From assembly GCF_000150955.2 (NCBI RefSeq), contig NC_011677.1:520078-584077 (forward strand): a stretch of 64,000 nucleotides of DNA, written 5' to 3'. The DNA comes from Phaeodactylum tricornutum CCAP 1055/1. Lineage: Eukaryota > Bacillariophyta > Bacillariophyceae > Surirellales > Neidiaceae. The translations under genes and the position numbers were made by a program. This document shows positions 1 to 9,385 of this stretch, in pieces. How positions within the stretch are numbered: position 1 is the first letter of the stretch; each line of letters starts with the position of its first letter. The notes beneath the pieces were generated by a model, which was not told the origin of the DNA, did no database searches, and saw only the letters and a program-made list of their open reading frames with translations.

Positions 1-1
1 A

Positions 2-358
2 CCACTCGTGATTGGCCTCGAACCTTGCGTTTCTGAAAAGAAAATGTCACCCATCAGCTCGGATGCAACAGTAAACTCCACAACGGCATACCGACCATAT
101 CTGTGTTCGCTCGACATGATAGGTGCGACCTCTTTATCGAATGAGTTTGTTTGTGCAGGCGCAGCAATCAAGTCCATCTACGGAACCGCCGAAGCCGCCT
201 ACCAACCAAATCTGTCAGGAGATGAACTCGTGGAAGCATGCGGAAAAGCATTTTTAAGTGCTCTGGAACGAGATTGTTTAAGTGGTTATGGCGCCGTTGT
301 ATACCTCATCACTTCCGATGGAATTGTTGCCTACGAACTCGAAGGCCGTAACGATTAA
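2..358 (+). CDS. PSMB3: 20S proteasome beta-3 subunit, C-terminal part
   Basis: The open frame enters from the left edge and ends at TAA 356-358, so the N-terminal half of the gene lies outside the window. The visible residues include the family signature PYLCSLDMIG followed by a SGYGAVVYLI-type strand and a short acidic tail. These match the C-terminal half of the proteasome beta-3 subunit, a non-catalytic member of the beta ring of the 20S core in cytosol and nucleus. The reading frame is already coding at base 2 (Pro-Leu before the first GTG), so no start codon is present here. Compared with animal PSMB3, a serine/threonine-rich insert of roughly 15 residues precedes the PYLCSLD motif. Family assignment is by motif recognition. 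Confidence 0.85.
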   Translation, partial: PLVIGLEPCVSEKKMSPISSDATVNSTTAYRPYLCSLDMIGATSLSNEFVCAGAAIKSIYGTAEAAYQPNLSGDELVEACGKAFLSALERDCLSGYGAVVYLITSDGIVAYELEGRND

Positions 359-444
359 ATTTTAAATTTGCATTAAAGAAAGAAGCTATTTATTCCCATG
401 AAACATTTGCGTGTTTGGTAGACTCGTAGAAGCCAACTGGAAAT

Positions 445-1074
445 TTACTTGAGCTTCGCCACGAGTGCGGCAAGTTTGTTTTGGTCTGCCCCCATCATTT
501 CCTCGATTTTTTCTCCATTTCGAAAGAATTGGAACGTGGGCATGGCGCGGACACCGCAGTGGGCGGCGACGTCGTCGGCTTCGTCAACATCGACTTTCAC
601 GAATTCAATATCCGGATTCTCTTCCGCTAGCTTTTCGAAAATGGGTCCAATGTACTTGCAAGGTCCTAAAATAACAAAATGGAGATTTCAGTGAGCTTGC
701 GTTACTTTCTTTGGTAACTCACGACATCAATGTTGAAAAGCCCGTGTCTATGAGATATCCGGTTTCCCGCATGCGTGACCGTTAGGTGCGAGTCAGCTCC
801 GAAAAGATTCTCCGATATTTTCGCAACAAATATCTTACCACACCTTTAGAATTTAGAAACAATGGAATTGTCAGAGACCTTTCTTTCATAAAAGGAAGAT
901 GAAAGACATATTTTGACCGCATTGAGGATTTGCGCGGCGGTGAAATCTGTCAAAGCCTCTCGCCAATAATCAGAAAACCTACCATGTAGCCGTAAAGTCG
1001 ACCACAACAAGCTTTGTCTTGGAGGTCTCCAACATAGTGTTGAAGTCGTCCATCGATTCCAGATGTTTCACCAT
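445..1074 (-). CDS. TRXh: Thioredoxin h with a 5-nt microexon
   Basis: Spliced model on the minus strand: exon 1 1074-983, microexon 843-839 (GTGTG), exon 3 665-445; 318 nt, 105 aa. Exon 1 encodes MVKHLESMDDF and the beta strand LVVVDFTAT, ending with the first two bases of a Trp codon at a GTAGG donor. Exon 3 starts with GA CCT TGC AAG (GPCK). Joined directly the frame is lost. The five bases flanked by AG and GTAAG restore it and create exactly WCGPC, the redox active site. The remainder has the normal thioredoxin fold signatures, including the cis-Pro segment RAMPTFQFF and a C-terminal helix. The length is typical of h-type cytosolic thioredoxins and no targeting extension is seen. The role is thiol-disulfide reduction of cytosolic targets. 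The upstream in-frame extension to 1269 contains no better start. Confidence 0.88.
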
Positions 1075-1656
1075 GATGATAAGTGGGTAATAATCGTGTT
1101 TTATCGTATTGTTCAACAACGGTGGAGATTTTGCTTTTGTGACCGTAGTGTGAATGGTCGAACTGCTGCGATCCCCGCCCGAGTTTTCTACGCGAGAAAG
1201 AGCCTTTTTTGGAGATAAAACTACCTGGGCTGGAATTCTCGGTTGATCGCAATCAGCCGCAAAACCCAAGGAATCGAAAGGGTTCGATGACGAGACCTGT
1301 AGTCTAGCTATTCATGTCAAGCGAATCCTGTCGTATGACAAGACCATACCGAATTTTTCTATAAATATAGAAAGATTCGTTTTGGAATCACTGACGGATT
1401 GGAGTGAAAAGTATAATCGACTTTTTCAAGATATGTCGTCGCCGACAGTCTGTCAAACGAAAACAACGATGTAATGGTTTTGGTATGCTTCTCTCAATGC
1501 AAAGGCATTCCACAACTTTCCGGTTGATGGAACTGAGACTAAAGATTATAGTAAACCGCTTTCATTTGGTTTTCTATCAAGTGGTCGAATCTGACTCGGT
1601 TACCTCTTCCAACTAGACAAAGAGAAGCACCAAAAAGAGACAATCTGGGCCTTGAC
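1075..1656. promoter_or_regulatory. Divergent intergenic region, TRXh / truncated globin
   Basis: About 580 bp separate two divergently transcribed genes. An AT-rich TATAAATATAG stretch lies near 1361. Short open frames here (for example 1404-1616) have no recognisable composition or homology and are not called genes. Confidence 0.4.
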
Positions 1657-2268
1657 ATGAGCAAGCTACAGCTGCAGCAGGCAACCCAAGAACGATGTGG
1701 AGTATCCTATGACGAGTCGTTGGAGGCCCAACGTCTCGTGCCATCAATCTTTGAGCGCATTGGGGGAGAAAAAGGATTTCGAGGATTGTCAGAAATGTTT
1801 TACAATTTCGTTTTTGATGATCGAGAGGCAACTTGGTTTCTAAATATTTTTTCAAGCAGCACACGCGCGGAAGCCATTGAAAACCAGTACTTATTTTTTG
1901 TCCAAACATTCGGTGGTCCTGATTTGTACAAACAAAAGAAAGGCAAATACACTCGTCTCGTTGGCCGACACGCAAACTACAATATTGGGCCGCAAGCTGC
2001 TGATCGGTGGGTATATCATATGAAACGGGCATTGGACCAGAATGAGCACCTATCAAGTGATGCCGAGACCAGAGAAAAGCTTCACAACTACTTTCTTTAC
2101 ATGGCGCATTATATTGTTATTGCAGGCGAGTATATGCGACCCGATCAAGTAAGTATGCCGATGCTGTCATTGCTACATCTACTTTCCACATAAATTCACA
2201 TCTTATTCCGCTTTTCTCTTTGCAAGCTGAGTGGTGGCACAAAGGTTGATACTGGCAGGGTGTGGTAG
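1657..2268 (+). CDS. Truncated (2/2) haemoglobin, group II type
   Basis: Two exons, 1657-2148 and 2227-2268, with a 78-nt GTAAGT...AG intron in phase 0; 177 aa. After about 28 residues comes the globin domain: the FERIGG start, a B-helix with the B10-type Tyr in MFYNFVF, the segment FVQTFGGPDLY typical of 2/2 globins, the proximal-His region RLVGRHANYNIG, and a Trp at the G8 position in ADRWVYHM, which is characteristic of group II truncated haemoglobins. The second exon adds only 13 residues. Known family roles are O2, NO or peroxide chemistry at haem; which applies here cannot be read from sequence. The start is the first ATG after an in-frame stop, and no targeting peptide is evident. Confidence 0.85.
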
Positions 2269-2699
2269 CTCTATACTAGCCCCATTGATCGAATTATTTT
2301 CGTGACTTTACGGCGAATACGAAAAACCAACTCGTGCCGGGTCAAAAATCTCAATAACCGCTAGGGAAGAAATGTCAACAGATAATGACGAGAACTTCTC
2401 AGTCAGCGTATGCTAAAAGGATATATTGCCAACCTTACCAGATAGCTAGAGATATCCTTGAAGACGTTGCTTTTGTATAGTATTGTGTAGGAGACCTACT
2501 ATGATTTGTTTTACTATTAACTTGTCTAACGGACTGTGAGTTTTTCTCTAGGTTTTCTGAACAGATCAATATCTCGCGTAATTTTCGTGCGGAAGTTCTT
2601 CGAACCCGAAGAAGAAACAGCACAGCCGCTTCCCAATCCTGACTGGTTGCCTAGCTGGAGACCCATTCATTTCACGGCCTACTGAGGATTGTACGCGAT
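2269..2699. other. Intergenic, no gene seen
   Basis: Between two genes on the same strand. It presumably holds the 3' end of the globin gene and the promoter of the methyltransferase gene. No convincing frame, RNA gene or repeat was seen. Confidence 0.4.
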
Positions 2700-3593
2700 A
2701 TGAAAGTCAGCGCTACTCTTTTTCTATCCTTTCTCTTTGCTGCGGTTCCCTGCACTTATACGCTGTCGATGACTTCTCCCAAAATGGCAAATTCGGAGAG
2801 TTCGAACCGTCTGAGCCGATGGGCAGAGCGAGTAAGATTTCCCACGCAATCTCCAGTCTGTTTCTTGTCCCAAACTCGTAACTAAGAAGCCTTTTCTATC
2901 ATATCTCTTCTCGGAAAGTGGGCTGACAGTCGCATTGGTTGGCACGAAGAAGGGGTACATGATTCCATTTTGCGCTACGGTGATCGACTTATTTCTACTT
3001 TGCATGACAGCGATGCATGCCCCACTCCTGCTCGTGTGTTCGTACCGCTGTGTGGCAAGACTGTGGATTTGGCATTCTTTGCCAAAGCTGATGCTGTTTC
3101 GGAGGTGGTAGGAGTCGATGGAGTACGGAAGGCGCTTGAAGAGTTTGCCCAAGAACACACAGACTTAAAACTTGCTCCGTTAGAAGACCAGACGGACGAA
3201 TACGAAAGATTGGTTGGGGAAAAGATTGCCCTATTAAAGGGCGATTTTTTTCATCTGGATGAAAAAGTAACAAATGGCAGATTCGACGCCATTTTCGATC
3301 GAGCGTCCATTGTTGCCATCGATCCCAGTTTGAGAGAGGAGTACGTGAACGTACTGAGCAGGTTGATTCAGCCCGGAGGAAGAATTTTATTGGTTGTCAT
3401 TGAACGAAAAACCGGGACAGACTTTGATATGCAAGGGCCACCTTTTTCCGTACCGGAGACAGAAGTGCGACGTTTGTATGAAAATCAGAGCTGGGTCGAG
3501 TCTGTAACACTTATTGAGGAGGAAGGCGAGAAGGGTCGGAATACTCCTGGATCTGGGATGAACTCTCTTTATTTCATCATTCAAACAAAATAG
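2700..3593 (+). CDS. TPMT-family thiol/halide methyltransferase
   Basis: Exons 2700-2831 and 2919-3593 (87-nt GTAAGA...AG intron, phase 0) give 268 aa. The join reads RWAER|WADSRIGWHEEG, the aromatic substrate/SAM entry region of the thiopurine S-methyltransferase family. The class I SAM fold follows: VFVPLCGKTVDLAFFA (motif I variant with PLCGK), VVGVD, then FDAIFDRASIVAIDP (post-I/motif II) and GGRILLVV. The family methylates thiols, or halides in algae and plants, using S-adenosylmethionine. The actual substrate here is unknown. The N-terminus is hydrophobic (residues about 5-20) and could be a signal peptide, suggesting a secretory or plastid route rather than cytosol. A later ATG (Met24) would remove it. 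Confidence 0.8.
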
Positions 3594-4074
3594 AGTTATA
3601 TTGAAATCATTTGCCACTTTCATAGTCTAATTTTCTCTGCCAATGTGGAGATTGCGAGCTGGGTTCATGCCTGATTCAAAGAACTGTAATTATTAAATGG
3701 TCATTCACTGTCAGGGATGCAAATCAAACCTATTTCAACGGTTTTGCTTCCAACTTCATTTGAAACGCTTGATGAATCCTTGGTTAATACTGAGCCTAGT
3801 GCGAAAAACTGGAACTGTTCTTATATCCTTATTTTAATACGGGATCGGATTCGCTGTTGCACTCAGGGTAAAGCTCATTCTTTCCATAGTCGCTTCGGTG
3901 ACCATTTTTTTGGATCGTGTGATATATAACCCGCACCTAAACGACGAACGCAATTCAACCCTACCCTCACCCGGACAGACACACTCAGCGAATCTGTTTA
4001 TCTTGTTGCAACGATCAAGCGACCATGGAGGGAAAACGTCTGGTAGAATTCACAATCTGAAGGCGACCAACGAC
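3594..4074. promoter_or_regulatory. Intergenic with a TCACTGTCA motif
   Basis: About 480 bp. An exact TCACTGTCA lies at 3705-3713; the same 9-mer or its complement recurs in other gene-upstream intervals of this window. No gene is seen. The downstream frame stays open up to a GTG at 3898, but its first in-frame ATG is at 4075. Confidence 0.35.
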
Positions 4075-6642
4075 ATGTCATCCATCTTTCCTTCCTGCCT
4101 CTCCTTACCGATACGGCGATTACCAAGCGTTCTCAGAAACACCACGTTCACTGCTGCTGCCAACGACAACGACGACGACAACGAGGGGCACGATTCGGGA
4201 CTGGACGAAGTGGAAGAATCGGAAGTCTGTATCTTACCAGATTTGGGAGCCTTGCGATTTTGGTCACATCCTCATCGATCACTTGACCTCACTATGGATC
4301 GACAACAGGGAGTTGTTTGGAAACGCCGTGATGTCTTTAAAAATCGCTGGCGACCTCGCTGGTTTGTGTTGCAGCCTGGCCAGGGAGTCCTGACCTACTA
4401 TCTCTTGACGGCACCCGTTTCGACCGCCATCAACTCCATTGCTCTACCCTTGATTCCTGACGTCTCATCCGCTGACAATGACCACTACAGAGGTACTCGA
4501 AATGTTGCTACTTCTGCTTCTCTACAACCAACTTTGCGCAATGGTGGAGGTTCCAATGCCCGGGATCGGGTGACTTCTTGGGATTCGGCCGTCTCCGAAA
4601 ATACGCTGGATTACGATGTAGTACCTCGCGGGACTATTTATCTACTCGGCTGTACCGTGGATGTGAATGATGCACTTAGCAGACCCCGTGATAATCTTTT
4701 CGCCTTTACGATCATTCCGCCAACTTCAATGGAGAACAAAATTCATTTGGCGGTCCGTACGGCCGAAGGACGCTCGGCTTGGATAAACAAACTCGCTAGG
4801 GTGGCGCGGGTTGGATCCCCGCCGCTCATCCGATCCATTTCCATTCCGGAGGAGCCAGATCATTCTTTCGAGCATGAAGATGACGAACACCGTCTCCTTG
4901 ACAGAGAGAATGATTTACGTGAAGTAGATTCAACTACTGATACAGTCTGGAAGAGTGTAGGAAGCCGTGAATCGCTGTATAAAGAATTGCCGGATGCGCT
5001 GGCAAACGAAATTGAGGAAAAGCTAGCACAGTTCTTGCCCATTTGCGATCAGGGACCCACCGTTGGTTGGAAGTTGATTTTTGAGCGGGATGAGGATGCC
5101 GCGTATCGAAAAGAGGATCCGAACAGTGGGCAGACTATGATCAAAAGCATCGCGTTGTTAGAGCATCCTCCGAAACAAATCTTGGATATCTTGCTTGACA
5201 TTCAACGTCGTACCAATTTCGAATCCACTTTTCGTACTGGGGAGCGCTTACGGACTCTTAATGCGCACACTTTTTTGGATTTTTACGCGTACAACGCTAT
5301 CTGGCCCACAGCAGCGCGAGAGTTTGCCATTGCGATGCACTGGCAGGTAGTAGGCCGCGATGATGAAAGGGCGATTTGCATCATAGGGTTTTCGTGCCCC
5401 GATGCAGAAAGCGTTAAACCTGTGGAGCCTCATCATGTTCGAGGCCGCTTGATTATATCGATGTATCTACTGCGGCCGGTTGGGGAAGGGCAGTGTCACT
5501 TAACACGGCTCCTGTCGTTTGATCCAATGGGTGGAATTAATAAACATTTGGCCCGAATCGTTTTGCAGCAGCAAGCGGGACTCCCTGCTGTACTCGGAAA
5601 GTTTCTGGATCGCCACAGGTCTGTTGTGCCTTTCAGACTTACCGGACGCCTAAGGGACGACGATCTAATTCGAGATGTTGTGGAGCACTTGCCCAAACCA
5701 AACTCGACGGACGCCGTTCGTGGAACGCTCGACTGTACAACCAACCATTCGCTTGTTCTTGCCGGTTCGGAGACGTCGAGAGACGGTATAAAAGTGGACA
5801 ATGATGACCATTTGCCCGTACGGGGTAGGCAGGCTGCGATTTTGATTGCTCCTCTTCTTTTGTATAAAGTATGCATTCTCATGGGGTCTTCGTGGTCGTT
5901 CCCTCTGTTTTGCCTTGGTGTATTTCTTGCTGTAAGGCAAGTCGCTATACAGCACTTGGGTAAAGTGCTCCCGCATATCCCGCTTGAGACTCAAATTGCT
6001 GGGCCCGTTACATGCCGTTTCTCCGTGAATTTGAAGGGAATTCTGCGTTTCATCGCGAACAAGAAAGAGGAACGAACAGATCTTCGAAGAGGTACTTCCG
6101 ATGTGTCCGTAGTGCATCTTGTTGTAGCGGCTATATCCCGTGCTCTGAGAAAAGAACCGTCTTTGCGGTCTAAAACTTGTACGATACCATGGCTACTGAT
6201 TGACGAACGTGTAGACCAATCACGTGAGTCTGTGAGAGTTTCCGTTTCGGAAAATGCAGACGGCGTGGTAACGCTTGAGAACGTGGACAATCTCTCCGTT
6301 CAAGAAATAGCTGATGAAGTGAAAAAATTGGATAGCTGGCGCGACGAGGCCCAAAACATTGGCGAGTGCCTCGTTCTTGCCACGCCGGACTTTGATAGTA
6401 GTAACATGGAAATTGACGTTACTTCGGGCTGCTCTGAAGTTACGGTTGTTGCTGTTATCGGTGGAGTTCATTTGGAGCGTTGCAGCCAGAAGGGACGCCG
6501 AGCAAACGATGAAAGACCCAGACCCATGCTATCACTTTCTTTAACAATATCTGCACCCTATCAAACACAAATAGTTGCTGCGCGGCGCTTCGCGGAAGAA
6601 GTACAAAAGCTACTCCAGTTTCCGGAAATGTGTGACAATTGA
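4075..6642 (+). CDS. PH-START protein with acyltransferase-like C-terminal domain
   Basis: 855 aa from ATG 4075; the frame is open further upstream to a GTG at 3898 but lacks an ATG there. Order of parts: acidic N-terminus; PH domain about 77-242 (starts VVWKRRDVFKNRWRPRWFVL, a long basic-aromatic PH strand); START/lipid-binding domain about 313-538, with FDPMGG and a VLGKFLDRH-like end; a hydrophobic segment about 587-625 probably crossing a membrane; then about 641-855, which reads like the chloramphenicol acetyltransferase/E2 fold (FSVNLKG, VVAAISRAL, VENV-like core, and a final IVAARRFAEEVQKLLQFPE helix). At the place of the E2 catalytic HxxxD the sequence has PYQTQ, so no acyltransfer activity is expected. 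A role in lipid sensing or transfer at a membrane is inferred. EDR2-like plant proteins share the PH-START order. Confidence 0.7.
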   Translation: MSSIFPSCLSLPIRRLPSVLRNTTFTAAANDNDDDNEGHDSGLDEVEESEVCILPDLGALRFWSHPHRSLDLTMDRQQGVVWKRRDVFKNRWRPRWFVLQPGQGVLTYYLLTAPVSTAINSIALPLIPDVSSADNDHYRGTRNVATSASLQPTLRNGGGSNARDRVTSWDSAVSENTLDYDVVPRGTIYLLGCTVDVNDALSRPRDNLFAFTIIPPTSMENKIHLAVRTAEGRSAWINKLARVARVGSPPLIRSISIPEEPDHSFEHEDDEHRLLDRENDLREVDSTTDTVWKSVGSRESLYKELPDALANEIEEKLAQFLPICDQGPTVGWKLIFERDEDAAYRKEDPNSGQTMIKSIALLEHPPKQILDILLDIQRRTNFESTFRTGERLRTLNAHTFLDFYAYNAIWPTAAREFAIAMHWQVVGRDDERAICIIGFSCPDAESVKPVEPHHVRGRLIISMYLLRPVGEGQCHLTRLLSFDPMGGINKHLARIVLQQQAGLPAVLGKFLDRHRSVVPFRLTGRLRDDDLIRDVVEHLPKPNSTDAVRGTLDCTTNHSLVLAGSETSRDGIKVDNDDHLPVRGRQAAILIAPLLLYKVCILMGSSWSFPLFCLGVFLAVRQVAIQHLGKVLPHIPLETQIAGPVTCRFSVNLKGILRFIANKKEERTDLRRGTSDVSVVHLVVAAISRALRKEPSLRSKTCTIPWLLIDERVDQSRESVRVSVSENADGVVTLENVDNLSVQEIADEVKKLDSWRDEAQNIGECLVLATPDFDSSNMEIDVTSGCSEVTVVAVIGGVHLERCSQKGRRANDERPRPMLSLSLTISAPYQTQIVAARRFAEEVQKLLQFPEMCDN

Positions 6643-6747
6643 AACCAGAACTTGCTTGGCTGTGAATTCCTCCCGGGAGAACCATTTACATTACTTGTAT
6701 GAATTGAGACCGCGTCTCCCTATGATCACTTTTCTTCATGCGAAGTA

Positions 6748-8052
6748 TTACACGTCGTTATTGGCCAGTATTGCCTTTATCTCTGCGTCAATGCCTAATT
6801 TCTTTCCCTCCTTTGCGTAGTCAAGGCCGCATCGCTTGAGCAAACGTAAGGCTTTCGCCGGCTGACTGCAGTGAATCGCTTTTTCGATAATTTTTGGTTT
6901 AAACTGTTGTGCTTCTTGCCCGAAACCCACCCACAGCAGATTGACCTCAGCCCATTTATCTCGCGGTAACCAGGATTCGAGCTGGACACGCGTTTGTTCA
7001 GGAGTGTTAGACTTGACCCAATTTAAAGCGTTAAAGAGACGATGCATGTGTGTGTCGACGCCTATTCCGGTCTGCCGATTCCATGCAACGTTCTCGCAAA
7101 TGTACGCCATTTTCGGGCCAACTCCAGGAAGCTCCATCATGATTGATGCTGTAGGCGGAATGTCGTTGTCGAACTTTTCTTTAAGTATTTCCACGGTTTG
7201 CTTGATGAATTTTGTTTTGTTGTTGTGAAAACCCACTTTGTTAATGTACGAATTCAACTCCGATGCGTCCATTGCAACAATACTTTCTACGTTCAAAACA
7301 TTAGCTTTCTGCATGCTCCGAATGGCTTCACCTACAGTCGCATCTTTTGTCTGGCTACTCAGCATGAGAGAAATTAAGACCTGAAACCGGAAGTCTCTGG
7401 GAGTCTGCGTACGATCGGGTAAGGCTTCACATCCCGAGTCGTCGCAGGGCGCTGTCCTATCTTTTCGCAATTCCACCACTAGCGCGTAGATGTCTTCCCA
7501 TCCAGCCGGAGGTCCATGGGAGCCCGGCTCCGGCGTGACAACTCTTTTCTTGACTGAATTTTTTACTGCTTCCACCTTTGTGATTTCTCGGTGCTCTCCT
7601 TCTGCTGTTTTCTTATTGCGCGACCGCCTCGTTTTCTTCGGTGAAGGCGTGACGACTGCTGTCGTTTCTATTTCAACGTCCACTTCTAGTTCAGTGGATC
7701 TTTTTTTCGAGAGAGGCGTTCCAGGCGCGGATACCTCTTTCTTCGCCAGCATTAGCGTTGAGGTTTGCAGTATTCGTGTGGAAACAGGCATGTTCGAAAG
7801 TGAGTGACGAGACAAGGACGACAACGATCCGTAGGTGAGAGTCAAGGGAAATTGTAAGAAAGCGGTTGCTGATGCGTGACGCGCGGGTAGTATCAAGGAG
7901 TAAAAAAAGATACTGGACACTTTGAATTTGAATGCAGCCTTGTTGGTCCAAAGGAGCATTTCACAGTGACTCACACTGTTAGTGGGATGCGTCTGTAACG
8001 TATACACTCCAGGCTGTGGTATTGACAGATCCTCCGTTTTGTCGTTCGCCAT
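6748..8052 (-). CDS. NTH1: Endonuclease III / NTH1 DNA glycosylase-lyase
   Basis: 434 aa, single exon. The N-terminal third is variable and basic (PSPKKTRRSRNKK, a likely nuclear signal), with alternative starts such as Met88 at 7791. The catalytic region has the helix-hairpin-helix LPGVGPKMA with the active Lys, and VDTHMHRL with the catalytic Asp. It would act in base excision repair of oxidised pyrimidines by excision and strand cleavage at the abasic site. The C-terminal C-x6-C-x2-C-x5-C that holds a 4Fe-4S cluster in most Nth proteins is absent: after LLWVGFGQ only two cysteines occur, 13 residues apart. Some fungal Nth homologues also lack the cluster, so the enzyme can still be active. 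The first 80 residues include a hydrophobic stretch that might target an organelle if the first ATG is used. Confidence 0.85.
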   Translation of the reverse strand: MANDKTEDLSIPQPGVYTLQTHPTNSVSHCEMLLWTNKAAFKFKVSSIFFYSLILPARHASATAFLQFPLTLTYGSLSSLSRHSLSNMPVSTRILQTSTLMLAKKEVSAPGTPLSKKRSTELEVDVEIETTAVVTPSPKKTRRSRNKKTAEGEHREITKVEAVKNSVKKRVVTPEPGSHGPPAGWEDIYALVVELRKDRTAPCDDSGCEALPDRTQTPRDFRFQVLISLMLSSQTKDATVGEAIRSMQKANVLNVESIVAMDASELNSYINKVGFHNNKTKFIKQTVEILKEKFDNDIPPTASIMMELPGVGPKMAYICENVAWNRQTGIGVDTHMHRLFNALNWVKSNTPEQTRVQLESWLPRDKWAEVNLLWVGFGQEAQQFKPKIIEKAIHCSQPAKALRLLKRCGLDYAKEGKKLGIDAEIKAILANNDV

Positions 8053-8378
8053 ATCCTCCTCCTCCCGAGCTTCGAGTGGTTCTATTCACTGTGACGTGAG
8101 ACTCGCCAGTTTCAGTCTTTTTACGCGCCTTTTCTGCGATTTTCCCTCTTTACAGTTATTTCAGAGTCAGAAGAATCCCAAGGGGGATGATGCTTCCGCT
8201 TATTCTGTCAAGTGAGTTCCGGGTTTCGGAACGCGGATGCGACGGAGAATTTTGAATGAGGCCCTTATCACAATATCGATGGGAAAAACACAAACGAGCG
8301 ATCCTCGGGAGATCGAAAGCCGAAGCGTCGACCTGGAAAAAGAACTGGTAACAAATTGATCAAGAGCACAGTTTTTCT
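8053..8378. promoter_or_regulatory. Divergent intergenic region
   Basis: 326 bp between divergent NTH1 and the lumen-protein gene. It contains TTCACTGTGACG near 8089, a partly palindromic relative of the TCACTGTCA motif. Nothing else is recognised. Confidence 0.3.
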
Positions 8379-9269
8379 ATGAAAGAATCGACAATGAAGT
8401 CAGCCTTTCTTTTATTTGTTGCATCTTTCCGTGCTCTAAATGTCCTGGCGTTTTCAACAGACGGCTGGCCGCGATTACAACGGTGTGTTGCTTTTTCCAA
8501 CTCTGTCATTCAAATTGAACGATTCTCTCAATCTCCAGAAGGAGAAACGTTCTCGATCCCCTGTAATAGCCGAGAGGTGAATGTTAAAAATGAGAAAAAA
8601 GCAATGGCAGAGAATTCAAGGCGGAAACTTTTGATTCACTTCAGCGCCATTGGATCTACGTTGGCTACGCTTCCGTCGTCTTCAGAAGCGCTATTTACGC
8701 CAAAGGATCGTAGGCAACTGGAAGTCTGTCTAGTCAACGTACTACGCGTTGTCTATTGGTCCCAGAATATTGCAATTACACTACAAAGTGCCGACGACTC
8801 TTCGGACACCAAACGTGCCAAATATCTTGAAGCCCGACTGGGTGCCAAGGCCGCTTTGACAGGCAAAGTTGGTGGTGGGGCCTCGGGAAAAGTCTACACG
8901 CTGGCAAGCTTACGGCTGCCGTCGTGTTTGGAGGATTTAGAGTATTATGCACGTCCACAATCACGACAAGTTGCGGATTTGCGGAGAGATTTTTACGAAG
9001 GGCTGGCAGCCGTCGTTGAATTTGACGGGCTTGATACTTTGACGGACCCGTCGCCACGATCGAGTCTAACCCTGGGACAGGTCAATGAGCAGAAAGTTCT
9101 TTTTGTGCAGCGCATGCTCGCCGAGCGCGTCGTACCTATTGGACAGCAGCTTGTGGCCAGCTTTCCAGCGGAATCAGTTCAACAGGCCCACGTATTCATG
9201 CAACAATACTATTCTAGTGAGCTACCGCTAGCACAGAAGAGAGATGGCGAAGAGTTAGCTACAGCATAG
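8379..9269 (+). CDS. Probable thylakoid-lumen protein of unknown function
   Basis: 296 aa, single exon. The N-terminus reads as a layered plastid-targeting region: a signal peptide (AFLLFVASFRALNVLA, cleaved before FS, the diatom Phe signature), a basic stretch, then RRKLLIHFSAIGSTLATLP with a twin-Arg start and a hydrophobic core ending SSSEA/LF, as in thylakoid transfer domains. The mature part (about 105-296) is helical and has no motif I can assign. It has the size of the small lumenal helical proteins associated with photosystem II, but this is not claimed as identity. Function unknown; location inferred. A second ATG six codons in (MKSAFLL) is an equally good start. Confidence 0.65.
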   Translation: MKESTMKSAFLLFVASFRALNVLAFSTDGWPRLQRCVAFSNSVIQIERFSQSPEGETFSIPCNSREVNVKNEKKAMAENSRRKLLIHFSAIGSTLATLPSSSEALFTPKDRRQLEVCLVNVLRVVYWSQNIAITLQSADDSSDTKRAKYLEARLGAKAALTGKVGGGASGKVYTLASLRLPSCLEDLEYYARPQSRQVADLRRDFYEGLAAVVEFDGLDTLTDPSPRSSLTLGQVNEQKVLFVQRMLAERVVPIGQQLVASFPAESVQQAHVFMQQYYSSELPLAQKRDGEELATA

Positions 9270-9385
9270 AGGGATACCTAGATTTTTGCTCACAATCAAG
9301 CTTGTTGATAGCAGCTAGAGTAAGCCATTTGTGCAACAGAATCGGACGGGGAATAGGTATGTCATATTAGATCAGCAGCGAGACG

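Noticed and set aside
449-694. Plus-strand frames of 69-81 codons
   Set aside because: They are the reverse shadow of thioredoxin exon 3, which has clear family motifs on the minus strand.
983-1269. Longer thioredoxin start at the minus-strand frame opening at 1269
   Set aside because: The extra 65 residues have no targeting character, and the Met at 1074 fits the standard h-type start.
2700-3270. Minus-strand frames of 61-144 codons across the methyltransferase
   Set aside because: Shadows of the plus-strand TPMT-family exons; no motifs.
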